Assembly: GCA_017640445.1 (NCBI GenBank)
Contig: JAEPQQ010000025.1
Span: 1 to 42,127 of the forward strand
Reading direction: 5' to 3'
Origin: Bacteroidia bacterium
GTDB taxonomy: Bacteria; Bacteroidota; Bacteroidia; NS11-12g; UBA9320
DNA length: 42,127 bases
The notes under the pieces are model-generated. The model was not told the origin of the DNA. It saw only the letters and a program-made list of their open reading frames with translations, and did no database searches. Positions 24,914 to 33,326 of this stretch are shown here, piece after piece; the stretch's first letter is position 1; every line of letters starts with the position of its first letter. The position numbers and the translations under genes are program-made.

Positions 24914-27900
24914 CTTCTTCTTCAATTTGGGTTACGATAGGCAGGAATAGGGTTACGCGAGTTCCAATGGGTTCGTTGTTGTCATCAAACAGGTCGAGAA
25001 TAAAGAATTCACGAGAGGTGGATTGATCTTGTGTCAGAATCTCAAGTCGTTCTCCTGTGAGCTGGATGCCCTGAGATTTGTGTTTTTTTGTACGGGATGC
25101 ATTCAGCTCTGCACTCTTTTTGCGCCCAATCCCATTGTCTTCTATTTGACATTTGAGTTTATCGCGATGTTTGGAAAAACTAACCGCTAATTTTCGGTTT
25201 TCGGGCTTTGGCAAAAGACCGTGTATGATGGCGTTTTCTACATACGGTTGTATCAACATGCTGGGTACATAGATGTGGTTTTTATCGAGCCGATCATCAA
25301 TTTCGATGCTAAAATCGAGTTGGTTTTCCATCCGCAGTTTTTCTAAATCGAGGTAGGTAAAGAGCCAATCGTATTCTTCTTGAAGCGTGATGTATTTAAC
25401 CCTCGAATTTTGAAGAATCATCCGCATTAAGTGGGAGAATTTGGTGAGATATGTATAGGCCTCCTTAGGCTCGTTGTTTAATACAAAGTATTGAATAGAG
25501 TTTAAGCTGTTAAAAATGAAGTGAGGGTTCATTTGGCTCCGAAGGGCCTTCAGTTCGAGATCGACCAAACGGTGTTTGTAGCTACGGGAAATACTTTTGG
25601 TTCGTTGGCGAATGTATAGAAGAATAACACCAACAATGGCCAATCCAACAAGAATTCGGAACCACCAGGTTTGCGTAAATGGCGGCTCTACGATTATCTC
25701 AATTGAACGTTCTTCGCTCCATACCCCAAGGTGGTTGGAAGCGCGAACCCGAAAAGTGTAGTTTCCATGCGAGAGATGAGTGTAGAACGCCTCTCGTCGG
25801 GTTCCGGCATTGATCCACTCATTGTCAAAACCTTCGAGCATGTACTCATATTGATTTTCTTTTGAGTTGGAGAAGGCGAGGGCCGAAAACCCAAAGCTGA
25901 TCAGGTTTTCATTATAAGCGATTTTGACTTTGTCGAGATAGTTGATGTCAACGTCCAGCTCTACATCCTTATTCCCTTTTTTAAACGTGGTAAAAGCTAC
26001 AATAGGGGGTGTTGAGCTTTTTTGAAGATCAACCGTCCTGAAATAGTTAAAACCATTTTGCCCTCCAAAATAAAGCGTGTTGTCGCGCCCTTTGCAGTAG
26101 GCACTTTCGTTGTATTCCAGGCCCTGTAAATAATGACTGAGGTTGTACGATTCAAAGTTGTTCTTTTTAAAATCGTATAGAATCAACCCATCGTTAGAGC
26201 TTAACCAATATTGTCCATTGTCGCCTTTGAGAATACCATAGATCACATCGTTCGGTAAGCCTTCTTGGGAGGTGATGGACTTAAAACTCAGTTCAGCCCG
26301 ATCAAAAATGTTAACACCACCGCTGTACGTCCCAATCAGAAAGGAGTCGTTTCCCATTGGTTCTATGCACATCATAGCATTTACCGAAGGACTTGTTGAA
26401 TCGTCACCATGTTCAAGAACGATAAGGTCTTTGGTACGTTTATTGAAGATATGCAGACCGGTGCGAAAAGTAACAAAGATTAGCTCATTGCGCTCTTTGT
26501 TTTCAATGATTTGACAGATTCGATTGTTGTTCAGTGTCCTTGACTGATACATGGTGAACTTCCTGGTTGAGCGGTCAAACATAGCCAGCCCCCACCGGGT
26601 TCCCAGCCATAATGTACCTTCACTGTCTTCCATGATCGACCGAATGGTTTTAACCTTTATTCGTTCTTTCTGCGATGGGTAGTTGGTAAATTTATCCGTA
26701 TTCCTATCCAGTGAGAACAAACCTTCATCTCTGGTGCCGATCCAAAGTGTTCCTAAACGATCTTCAAATATGGATAATACCGCCTTGGTGGCCGTTTCGC
26801 CATCCCGAATCACCGGATACACTTTTATCTCTTCGGTTTTGGGGTTAAACCTTGACAATCCACCACCTAGTGTGCCAATCCAGATCATCCCATCACGGGA
26901 TTCGTGCATGGTATAAACGTTGTTATTGGTGCGTTTGCCATTGCTCTCAAACTCTTTAAAGAGGTTAAAGACTTTCAGGCTTGGGTCGTATTTGCTGATT
27001 CCATTGATACAGCCAAACCACAGAGCACCCTGGTTGTCTTTGTAACCTTTGTGAATGTTGTCTCCGATAATGCTCTGGAAATCGTACGGGTTGTTGAAGT
27101 ACGTAGTGAATTTGTCTCCAACAAACTTTAGTAATCCTGCTCCATCGGTACCGATCCAAAGTGCATCTTCATCATCCTTTAAAACAAAGGTGGTAAAGTT
27201 GGCTCCTCGAATACGGGGTGGAGGAATCGGAACAACGACGTCCGTTTTTGTGTCCCAAATTTGCAGTCCCTGACCGTTGGTTACTACATACAGCTTGGTT
27301 TTGTAATGCAGTATGTCGTTTACCGATTGATTAGAGAACGCGTTGAGAGAGCTAAACGACTTAAACTGACTTTGGTTGTATAGGATGATGCCTTGTAAGG
27401 TTCCTATCCATATACCCAAACCATTGGCTTCTGCCGAAAACGACTTAAGATAATTGTTGGGCAGTTTGCTGTTTTCTTTGGTGTATAATTTCCAGGTGTT
27501 TTGGGCTTGATTTAAAACAGCCATACCACCGCCGTCAAGTCCAACTAAAAGGTGACCCATTGCATCGCGTGTGATGCAATTGATCTGGTATTTGTTTTCC
27601 GAGCTGTCGGTTCCACTTAAGAAGCGATAATGTTTGAATTTGCGGCTTTTTTTGTCGAATCGATCCAACCTACCGGTATAGGTTCCGATCCACAGATAGC
27701 CTTCTTCGTCTTCGTAAAGGCTGGTAATATGATTGCTGGCCAAAGAGTTGGTGTCACGTCCATCGCTCTTAAAAATTTGGAACTCATAACCATCATAACG
27801 GTGCAAACCTTCAGCGGTTCCAAACCACATGAAACCGTCTTTTCCTTGAACAATTCCGGTAATGGTACTTTGCGCCAGTCCATCTTCACGACTGATGTTT

Positions 27901-27980
27901 TCAAAATGAACAATATCTGACTGGCTTTTAACCAGTAAAGCCACCAGACCCAGAAGTATCAGCAGGGAATGACGTAACAC
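24906..27980 (-). CDS. Propeller-sensor (Reg_prop/YYY) LytS-type histidine kinase
   Basis: 1024 residues. A signal sequence (1-20) is followed by about ten Reg_prop repeats with the pattern LWIGT..GL.R.D forming two predicted beta-propellers (about 25-690). A YYY domain follows (about 700-763, NYTFRVRASNHLG), then one membrane helix (about 768-790). The kinase part is of the LytS/His_kinase type: ALRSQMNPHFIFNSLNSI with phospho-acceptor H820, the N box VENAIIHG near 913, and the G box DNGIG. It has no fused receiver, unlike many propeller sensors, and uses separate LytTR proteins encoded on both sides. The start is GTG at 27980, one base after the previous stop. The large periplasmic sensor suggests glycan or other surface-derived ligands, by analogy. 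Confidence 0.93.
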   Translation of the reverse strand: MLRHSLLILLGLVALLVKSQSDIVHFENISREDGLAQSTITGIVQGKDGFMWFGTAEGLHRYDGYEFQIFKSDGRDTNSLASNHITSLYEDEEGYLWIGTYTGRLDRFDKKSRKFKHYRFLSGTDSSENKYQINCITRDAMGHLLVGLDGGGMAVLNQAQNTWKLYTKENSKLPNNYLKSFSAEANGLGIWIGTLQGIILYNQSQFKSFSSLNAFSNQSVNDILHYKTKLYVVTNGQGLQIWDTKTDVVVPIPPPRIRGANFTTFVLKDDEDALWIGTDGAGLLKFVGDKFTTYFNNPYDFQSIIGDNIHKGYKDNQGALWFGCINGISKYDPSLKVFNLFKEFESNGKRTNNNVYTMHESRDGMIWIGTLGGGLSRFNPKTEEIKVYPVIRDGETATKAVLSIFEDRLGTLWIGTRDEGLFSLDRNTDKFTNYPSQKERIKVKTIRSIMEDSEGTLWLGTRWGLAMFDRSTRKFTMYQSRTLNNNRICQIIENKERNELIFVTFRTGLHIFNKRTKDLIVLEHGDDSTSPSVNAMMCIEPMGNDSFLIGTYSGGVNIFDRAELSFKSITSQEGLPNDVIYGILKGDNGQYWLSSNDGLILYDFKKNNFESYNLSHYLQGLEYNESAYCKGRDNTLYFGGQNGFNYFRTVDLQKSSTPPIVAFTTFKKGNKDVELDVDINYLDKVKIAYNENLISFGFSALAFSNSKENQYEYMLEGFDNEWINAGTRREAFYTHLSHGNYTFRVRASNHLGVWSEERSIEIIVEPPFTQTWWFRILVGLAIVGVILLYIRQRTKSISRSYKHRLVDLELKALRSQMNPHFIFNSLNSIQYFVLNNEPKEAYTYLTKFSHLMRMILQNSRVKYITLQEEYDWLFTYLDLEKLRMENQLDFSIEIDDRLDKNHIYVPSMLIQPYVENAIIHGLLPKPENRKLAVSFSKHRDKLKCQIEDNGIGRKKSAELNASRTKKHKSQGIQLTGERLEILTQDQSTSREFFILDLFDDNNEPIGTRVTLFLPIVTQIEEEDA

Positions 27981-27981
27981 G

Positions 27982-28728
27982 TTACAATTTACTTAGAGCT
28001 GCCAGGAAGTTCTCTTTGCGTCGTTTGGATACATCTACGGAGTCGCCGTTAGACATAACCACATAACCTCCTTCGCCACGCACATATTTTTTCATTTCGT
28101 GCATGTGGATGAGGTACGATTTGTGCACGCGGAAGAAGTCATAATCAGACAGCAAGTCTTCGTATTCTTTCAGGTTTTTTGAAACGGTGATGCGTTCGCC
28201 TGTTTTCAGAAAGAAATAGGTATAAGCACCATCACCTCTAAGGTAAATGATGTTTTCAATTTTAATAAAGATGAGACCGTCGGAACTCGAAATGGCAATT
28301 TGTTGATTGCTTTTATTGGCCTTCATGTTGTTTACAAAAACTTCAAAGTTTTTGTTCACCTTGTCCTTCTCGCGTTTTTCGCTGGTTCGTGCAATCGCCT
28401 CTTTCAAAAGCCCAAGATCGATGGGCTTTAATAGGTAGTCAATTGCAGTAGTTCTGAACGCCTTTGTTGCGTATTGTTCATGAGCGGTTGTGAACACTAC
28501 TTCGAAGTTGATGGTCTCTATTGCATCGAATAGTTCAAAACCATCGCGCTTAGGCATTTCGATATCTAGGAAAACAACATCCGGGCTGTTCTTTTTTATG
28601 GCCTTGACACCATTGGTAACTGAATCGGCGGTTGCCACAACGGATACACCTTCCACCATGGTGTGTAACATGGCCTCAAGCCCTTCTCTACTTTTTTGTT
28701 CGTCGTCGATAATGATTGCAGTAAGCAT
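27982..28728 (-). CDS. LytTR-family response regulator
   Basis: 248 residues. The receiver has D8/D9, phosphoacceptor D55 in VVFLDIEMPKRDG, Thr in FTTAHE and Lys in LLKPID. The LytTR domain (about 145-248) keeps the canonical elements IIYLRGDGAYTYFFL, FRVHKSYLIHM and SVDVSKRRKENF, so sequence-specific DNA binding is likely. It lies nine bases after the kinase-like gene and one base before the propeller kinase. It is the best candidate to bind the direct-repeat operators at 30140-30171 and 30945-30976. Confidence 0.93.
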   Translation of the reverse strand: MLTAIIIDDEQKSREGLEAMLHTMVEGVSVVATADSVTNGVKAIKKNSPDVVFLDIEMPKRDGFELFDAIETINFEVVFTTAHEQYATKAFRTTAIDYLLKPIDLGLLKEAIARTSEKREKDKVNKNFEVFVNNMKANKSNQQIAISSSDGLIFIKIENIIYLRGDGAYTYFFLKTGERITVSKNLKEYEDLLSDYDFFRVHKSYLIHMHEMKKYVRGEGGYVVMSNGDSVDVSKRRKENFLAALSKL

Positions 28729-28737
28729 AGGCGGTTG

Positions 28738-29334
28738 TTATATTTTACTTAGGGTTAAATGCATAAATAAATCGGAAGACCAATCTAGTTGGTAACGAAT
28801 GTAACGGTGTTCTTGTAATAATTCCAATCGTTGAATAGCCAGTTGTGTTTTTGCTTCAACCTTGGTGTGAAACGGCTGGTTGGTTTTTGCGTCCAATTTA
28901 AGACTAAAAGTAATTTCATCACCTACCTGGTTTATGTGAATCCGTATTTTACCAGATGAATTGGCAAGGCTCAGCAGTAGCCCATTTTCAAGAAGTGATT
29001 GGAAAACAAAGCTGGGTACCTGGCTCTCTGGGTTGATGTTTCCAGTTGTAATTCTGGCAGATTTTAAACCTGGAAAGCGCAGTTGCTCCAGTGTTAGGTA
29101 GTCTTTTAGAAAGGCTGTTTCAGTTTCGAGGTCAACAAAGTGTTCGTTACTGCTCCGAATAGCGGTCTTATATACACGGTTGAACAACTGAAGTGTCTCG
29201 AAGGCCGATGCGTTGTCTTTTAGAATTACGTCAGACTGTATGGAGTTTACTACGTTTAGCGCAAAGTGCGAACCAATGAAAGCTTTGAACGAATTCAGAA
29301 GATTATTGGCGATATGTAAGGGCTCATTGGGCAT
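28738..29334 (-). CDS. Degenerate LytS-type kinase domain protein, probable pseudokinase
   Basis: 198 residues, soluble, with no signal, sensor or membrane segment. The His_kinase part is recognisable: H23 in FIGSHFALNVVNSI aligns with the NPHFIFNSLNSI box of the neighbouring kinase, and FLKDYLTLEQLRFP matches its EYDWLFTYLDLEKLRM region. In the ATPase half the N box is LLENGLLLSLA (E116, N117), but the DNGIG loop is replaced by LDAKTNQP, and the Gly-rich lid before RLELL is missing. ATP binding is therefore doubtful. It is the first gene of the six-gene operon. It could be a phosphotransfer or docking protein or a kinase inhibitor; this is inference. Confidence 0.75.
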   Translation of the reverse strand: MPNEPLHIANNLLNSFKAFIGSHFALNVVNSIQSDVILKDNASAFETLQLFNRVYKTAIRSSNEHFVDLETETAFLKDYLTLEQLRFPGLKSARITTGNINPESQVPSFVFQSLLENGLLLSLANSSGKIRIHINQVGDEITFSLKLDAKTNQPFHTKVEAKTQLAIQRLELLQEHRYIRYQLDWSSDLFMHLTLSKI

Positions 29335-29447
29335 AGGGGCGCAAGTTCAACAATTCGATGCACTGTTCAAAACCAATGTGGGCGCTTGTTGTCTTTTCCG
29401 TTTCTCAACGGATGGCTGTATGGAATACGCTTACGGTTGGGTGCAGC

Positions 29448-30089
29448 TTACTGCACAAGAAGTTTACGGGATTCCCGTTGCTGATCTCCGATGATGGTTA
29501 CAATGTACAAACCTGAACTAAGGTCAGACACAGTAGTCACTTTATCGGTAGTAGTGATCGAACGAGTTGTTTGGCCATTGATGGCCAGGATGTGAATTTG
29601 TACTACACCGTTTTGATTGTGCTCAATAAAAACAGGTTCTGAACCTTGAGCAGCCGGGTTCGGATAAAGCCGTACCTCGAGGGCTTCGGAAAGTTCAACA
29701 GGCATGGGTTCGGATACAGGTAGTTCTTCTGAATCGGAAACCGACGTTTGGTATGCCCGTTTCAAAGGGAGAGAACCTTTTGCAGGTGCCGTAACCGACC
29801 GCGGAGATGGATATACCTCAGGGTTGTCGTGGGTTACAACCAGAGCAATGCTACCGCTTTCGCCCTTGTCATCTTCTGATTCGTCTTCATCAAAATCGTC
29901 GAATACCAATGTATCACCAACGGTTATATCACCCAGTTTTGACACCACAATGGTATCTGGACGAGTTGTAGAAGAAGAGGAAGATTTTTCATCTTTTTTA
30001 TCTTTCCCTTCATCAGCAAAAGCCGCAATCTGAAAGCCGAAAAACACAACCCCCAGTGCACATAGATATTTAACAAATGAACGTATCAT
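29448..30089 (-). CDS. Small T9SS-exported protein with low-complexity body
   Basis: 213 residues from ATG 30089; the frame extends nine codons but the signal peptide (IRSFVKYLCALGVVFFGFQI) starts best here. Between the signal peptide and the sorting domain are only about 110 residues, rich in Ser, Asp, Glu and Lys (SSSSSTT, DDFDEDESEDDKGESG), with no fold I recognise. The type A sorting domain begins at YPNPAAQ and ends RKLLVQ. It is preceded by the first pair of 21-bp-spaced direct repeats and lies next to the LytTR operon, so it is a likely target of that system. Confidence 0.85.
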   Translation of the reverse strand: MIRSFVKYLCALGVVFFGFQIAAFADEGKDKKDEKSSSSSTTRPDTIVVSKLGDITVGDTLVFDDFDEDESEDDKGESGSIALVVTHDNPEVYPSPRSVTAPAKGSLPLKRAYQTSVSDSEELPVSEPMPVELSEALEVRLYPNPAAQGSEPVFIEHNQNGVVQIHILAINGQTTRSITTTDKVTTVSDLSSGLYIVTIIGDQQRESRKLLVQ

Positions 30090-30102
30090 AAAAATTCGAA
30101 TG

Positions 30103-30110
30103 TAAAAGTA
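30103..30110 (-). promoter_or_regulatory. Candidate -7 element of the small T9SS gene
   Basis: On the minus strand this is TACTTTTA, one base off TAnnTTTG. Its upstream edge is exactly 30 bp from the edge of the nearer direct repeat (30140), the same spacing as at the TonB gene. Confidence 0.4.
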
Positions 30111-30139
30111 CAACACTTCTTTTAATATTATGCCCCTGG

Positions 30140-30171
30140 TTTACCAACGGCAAGCTTTCCTTGACAAACGG
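30140..30171 (-). promoter_or_regulatory. LytTR-type operator: two direct repeats, 21-bp period
   Basis: Plus-strand TTTACCAACGG (30140-30150) and TTGACAAACGG (30161-30171) start exactly 21 bp apart. Read on the minus strand, the direction of the gene, they are CCGTTGGTAAA and CCGTTTGTCAA. Each fits eight of nine positions of the known LytTR half-site pattern [TA][AC][CA]GTTN[AG][TG], and the 9+12 spacing is the known one. They end 51 bp before the small T9SS gene. Confidence 0.65.
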
Positions 30172-30215
30172 CCTGGCCCCAATTGGACCAGACCAATTAT
30201 AGTGTATTAGAAAGT

Positions 30216-30884
30216 TCATAAAGTTCTGAATGTAAAGGGTTGAAAAAATTGGGTTTTTACCGGCTCACCTGCCAGTAATCCAGGATTCCACCTGGGCATT
30301 CGTTTCATAACCGCTACCACCTCGGCCAATGCCTGCTCCGACATGGTATTCTTCTTAGCCTCAATTCCCGTTACGTTCCCCTCTTCATCAATAACAAAAC
30401 GCAACATCATCTCACCTTCTTCTTCGTCAAGAAACAAGGACGACGAATTAGATAAATTTTCGTAGAGAAAAGCCATTAGTGCCGTTTGACCACCCGGGTA
30501 ACTGGGTTTCTGATCAACATAAGCTTCAATCGACCGGCTGGAACCAACTAAACTTTTCATAGGTATAAAGGCAGAACTGGTTTCAATTGGTCTTAAGGCC
30601 TGCAATGGTTCGGTTGCTACCATATTGGAAACAACCTGAACGATAGGCGGAGCTTCTACCGGCCTTGACCGGGGTTTATTATGAGATGTTATTTTTTTCT
30701 GTTCAGGTTTGGGTTGAAACGAAACGACCATAAGTTGAACGGACTCCTCCTCTTCAGGGGTGGATTGAAGTACATGACTTTTTCTCGGTGCTTTTATGTT
30801 AAACGCGAACAGGCAAAGACTGCATGATAGGCTCAAGCCAATACAAAAGTTCCGAAAGCGATGTTTATTAACCGTGTGTTTCAT
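30216..30884 (-). CDS. TonB-family energy transducer
   Basis: 222 residues. One membrane anchor (about 10-30, FCIGLSLSCSLCLFAFNI) is followed by a short spacer with Pro and Lys (KPEQKK, KPRSRPVEAPP). The C-terminal TonB domain of the Bacteroidota type (about 125-222) follows: PSYPGGQTALMAFLYENL, FVIDEEGNVTGIE, MPRWNPGLLAGEPV and FFQPFTF. It would couple an ExbB/ExbD motor to an outer-membrane receptor. No TonB-dependent receptor gene is next to it. It has its own upstream pair of LytTR-type direct repeats. Confidence 0.9.
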   Translation of the reverse strand: MKHTVNKHRFRNFCIGLSLSCSLCLFAFNIKAPRKSHVLQSTPEEEESVQLMVVSFQPKPEQKKITSHNKPRSRPVEAPPIVQVVSNMVATEPLQALRPIETSSAFIPMKSLVGSSRSIEAYVDQKPSYPGGQTALMAFLYENLSNSSSLFLDEEEGEMMLRFVIDEEGNVTGIEAKKNTMSEQALAEVVAVMKRMPRWNPGLLAGEPVKTQFFQPFTFRTL

Positions 30885-30907
30885 GTGTCGTTTGTTTATG
30901 AAACGCC

Positions 30908-30915
30908 CAAAGTGC
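30908..30915 (-). promoter_or_regulatory. Candidate -7 element of the TonB gene
   Basis: On the minus strand this is GCACTTTG, which keeps the TTTG but not the TA of TAnnTTTG. Its upstream edge is 30 bp from the nearer direct repeat, matching the arrangement at the small T9SS gene. A weak TA may indicate dependence on an activator. Confidence 0.35.
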
Positions 30916-30944
30916 CATATTTGCTATACGAAATCGGTGTAGAT

Positions 30945-30976
30945 TTGACCAACAGTGGAATCGGGTTTACCAACGG
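30945..30976 (-). promoter_or_regulatory. LytTR-type operator: two direct repeats, 21-bp period
   Basis: Plus-strand TTGACCAACAG (30945-30955) and TTTACCAACGG (30966-30976) start exactly 21 bp apart. On the minus strand the half-sites read ACTGTTGGT (eight of nine) and TCCGTTGGT (nine of nine) against the known LytTR pattern. TTTACCAACGG is identical to a repeat in the operator 0.8 kb away. The pair ends 61 bp before the TonB gene. Confidence 0.7.
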
Positions 30977-31097
30977 AAATAAGCCATCGACATGAGGCAA
31001 AAATGCCAATTGATGTACCTGTTATGTTGGGTTTCAAAGAATTTTACTTTTAGAGGGTTACCTTTTCGCTTGAAGACCATTAACCATAAAAAGGAAC

Positions 31098-33326
31098 ATG
31101 AAAAAAATCCGAATTGCATTCATCATTACAGCGATCGTTGTTGCCTGTGGTGTTCTTGTGTATCAACTTCAGAATCAACTCAGTAATACCTCAGAGAAGA
31201 CCAGGTTGCTCGAGGTTAATTTTAATATTTCCTCCAAACGCGATACGGTAGTGGAAAGCCCTTCTGGCATGGTTCTGCAAATACCGGCACGCGCCTTTGT
31301 TAACCCTAATGGGGAGGACGTTGAGTCCTTCACTCTTGCAGTGGAAGAAGCCAGAACTTCTTTCGACATTATGAAGTCTGGACTGAATACTATGTCTGGA
31401 GATCGATTATTGGAAACGGCCGGCATGTTCAAGCTGACGGCCACGTCAAACGGTGATACGTTGGACCTAAGAGAAGGCAGTGAAATCTGGGTGGATGTTC
31501 CAACCAAGGAAGTGAAGCCGGATATGATGTTGTTCGAAGGGGTGGAAAAAGATGGTGTTATTGACTGGGTTAACCCCAAACCAATTTCAAACGACCTCGT
31601 AACCGTGCCATTTTCCGATCTGAATTTTTACCCACCAGGTTTTCTGGATTCCTTAGCCGCCTGGGGGTACGATGCAAGTGATCGCTCGTTTACAGATAGC
31701 GTTTACTATTCGTTCCCATGTAATCTGGAAGTAGAGCCGCCATATGTGCCAGTTGATCTGGATTTACCCAACTTGGAGGAATCCTATGAAACCAGTACAT
31801 CCAATTTCGAATGGGTGCAGGTGTCGGATGAGCCGGTTCAGCAAGAACTCGTATACAACGAAACAGCTGAATTGGTTCTCGATAGTGCGGCTAGTGGTGA
31901 GGAAAGCACTACAGCTTCCAGACCACGGGAGATATGCCCGGCATCTATTCATGCCCTTACCACCAATACGTTTGCCAATACATACATCGCTACCCATGAG
32001 TTTGAAGAGCGTCTGGCCGTTATTTTTGGGTTGTGTAACGAAGCAATTTTGGATGTTTACGTAGATAATATTGGAAACGATTTATGGATTGCCGATTCGA
32101 TTGCAGCCGCACAATTGAGTGGGTATAACCGAGAAGTGTTTGAAAACTTTGCCAGCAAAAGAATGGGTAATACAGATTTGACTAACACGGCTCTGGATCA
32201 GTTAAGTAGTTACTACATCAAAAAGAAAAAGGCCTATGATAAGGCTGTAGCGAAGACACGAAGCAAGCTTTACGAAACCTATACAAGGGAGGATGCCGAA
32301 AACCTCGAACGTCTAAGTAAAAGTACTACTAAGAGGTGGTCGGACGTTGTGAGTAACTCAAGTGATGAACTTACCGCCAACTTAAAGGAAGCATACCGAC
32401 AGGCGAACTTGCCCTACCCAACACCTCCGATTCCCGAGGTGGAACGCTATCGGTTTCCGGTTACCAACCTAACATGGAATAATCTGGATCGTTATGTAAT
32501 TGAGCAAACAACAAAAAGAAAATCGATCAAAACACGGTATAACGGATATGATGTTTCCATTGAATACAAACCGATTAAAGTGGACGTTGACCAAGCTGAG
32601 AATTTCGATTTTTTGAAGTGTTATTTAGTGCCACATGAATTAACTTCTTATCAACTTATGAAAGAGCGGGGTGGGAGCTACGAGGCGAAACTCAATGAGC
32701 TGTTTCAATACGACCTATACTGCATTGGTAGTAAGGGAGACCAATGGTATTTGTTTGAAAAAGGCAATATCGGAGAGGGAATTATAAAAGCAGAGCTAAA
32801 GCCTGTTTCTGACAACGAAATCGAACGTCGATTAAGTGGTATTAAACAGGAAAAAGCGAGCTGGTCGGTCGAGGAGGATGTGATGATGAACAGGGAACGG
32901 TTAAAGTATGAACAACGCTTAATCGAGCGGAAGTCAGATGAGGAGTTCCGTGAAAAGTTAGAGGGTATTATTTGGCCCTGTTGTGCTACCAGCGATGAGG
33001 AAATGGTGATGTGCAATGATCGTCTGACGATTAGAAACGGAGAGGCTCTGTTTAAACAAAAATGCCAGTCTTGTCATTCCGTTCATAGGAGAACGGTTGG
33101 TCCAAAACTTAAAGGTCTGGTTAAGAAGTACGACCTGAACTACCTGGTTAGGTTTACGCAAGACAACGTTTCGTTGAGAGAAGAAGGAAACCCTCGGGCA
33201 ATTGAAGTTTACAACGAATACAGCGGAACCACTATGCTTACGTTTAAGTCGCTATCTGCAAAAGAGATACTGAGCATCTTTAGTTATGCGGAAAGTGGAG
33301 CGGGAAAGACAGTAGCAATTGAATAA
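31098..33326 (+). CDS. Large lipoprotein or anchored protein with C-terminal cytochrome c domain
   Basis: 742 residues. The N-terminus (RIAFIITAIVVACGVLV) reads as a lipobox VVAC or a membrane anchor. Residues about 50-160 follow a Bacteroidota surface-protein pattern (LQIPARAFVNPNGEDV, LLETAGMFKLTA). The middle is charged and partly coiled-coil-like. Residues about 645-740 form a cytochrome c domain with the heme motif CQSCH (C656, C659, H660), VGPKLKGL and a likely methionine ligand in GTTMLTFKSLS. It would work on the periplasmic side or cell surface in electron transfer. The partner is unknown. The gene stands alone and its stop abuts the moeA stop. A weak -7 (TACTTTTA) is at 31045-31052. 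Confidence 0.8.
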   Translation: MKKIRIAFIITAIVVACGVLVYQLQNQLSNTSEKTRLLEVNFNISSKRDTVVESPSGMVLQIPARAFVNPNGEDVESFTLAVEEARTSFDIMKSGLNTMSGDRLLETAGMFKLTATSNGDTLDLREGSEIWVDVPTKEVKPDMMLFEGVEKDGVIDWVNPKPISNDLVTVPFSDLNFYPPGFLDSLAAWGYDASDRSFTDSVYYSFPCNLEVEPPYVPVDLDLPNLEESYETSTSNFEWVQVSDEPVQQELVYNETAELVLDSAASGEESTTASRPREICPASIHALTTNTFANTYIATHEFEERLAVIFGLCNEAILDVYVDNIGNDLWIADSIAAAQLSGYNREVFENFASKRMGNTDLTNTALDQLSSYYIKKKKAYDKAVAKTRSKLYETYTREDAENLERLSKSTTKRWSDVVSNSSDELTANLKEAYRQANLPYPTPPIPEVERYRFPVTNLTWNNLDRYVIEQTTKRKSIKTRYNGYDVSIEYKPIKVDVDQAENFDFLKCYLVPHELTSYQLMKERGGSYEAKLNELFQYDLYCIGSKGDQWYLFEKGNIGEGIIKAELKPVSDNEIERRLSGIKQEKASWSVEEDVMMNRERLKYEQRLIERKSDEEFREKLEGIIWPCCATSDEEMVMCNDRLTIRNGEALFKQKCQSCHSVHRRTVGPKLKGLVKKYDLNYLVRFTQDNVSLREEGNPRAIEVYNEYSGTTMLTFKSLSAKEILSIFSYAESGAGKTVAIE

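Noticed and set aside
29401..29411. LytTR half-site TTTCTCAACGG upstream of the signalling operon, suggesting autoregulation
   Set aside because: It differs at two positions and there is no second repeat 21 bp to either side.
29213..29494. Plus-strand frame between the kinase-like gene and the small T9SS gene
   Set aside because: It overlaps both minus-strand genes and has no recognisable protein features; the true gap is only 113 bp.
30181..30198. Inverted repeat AATTGG/CCAATT after the TonB gene as terminator
   Set aside because: The stem is only six AT-rich bp with no T run on the minus strand.
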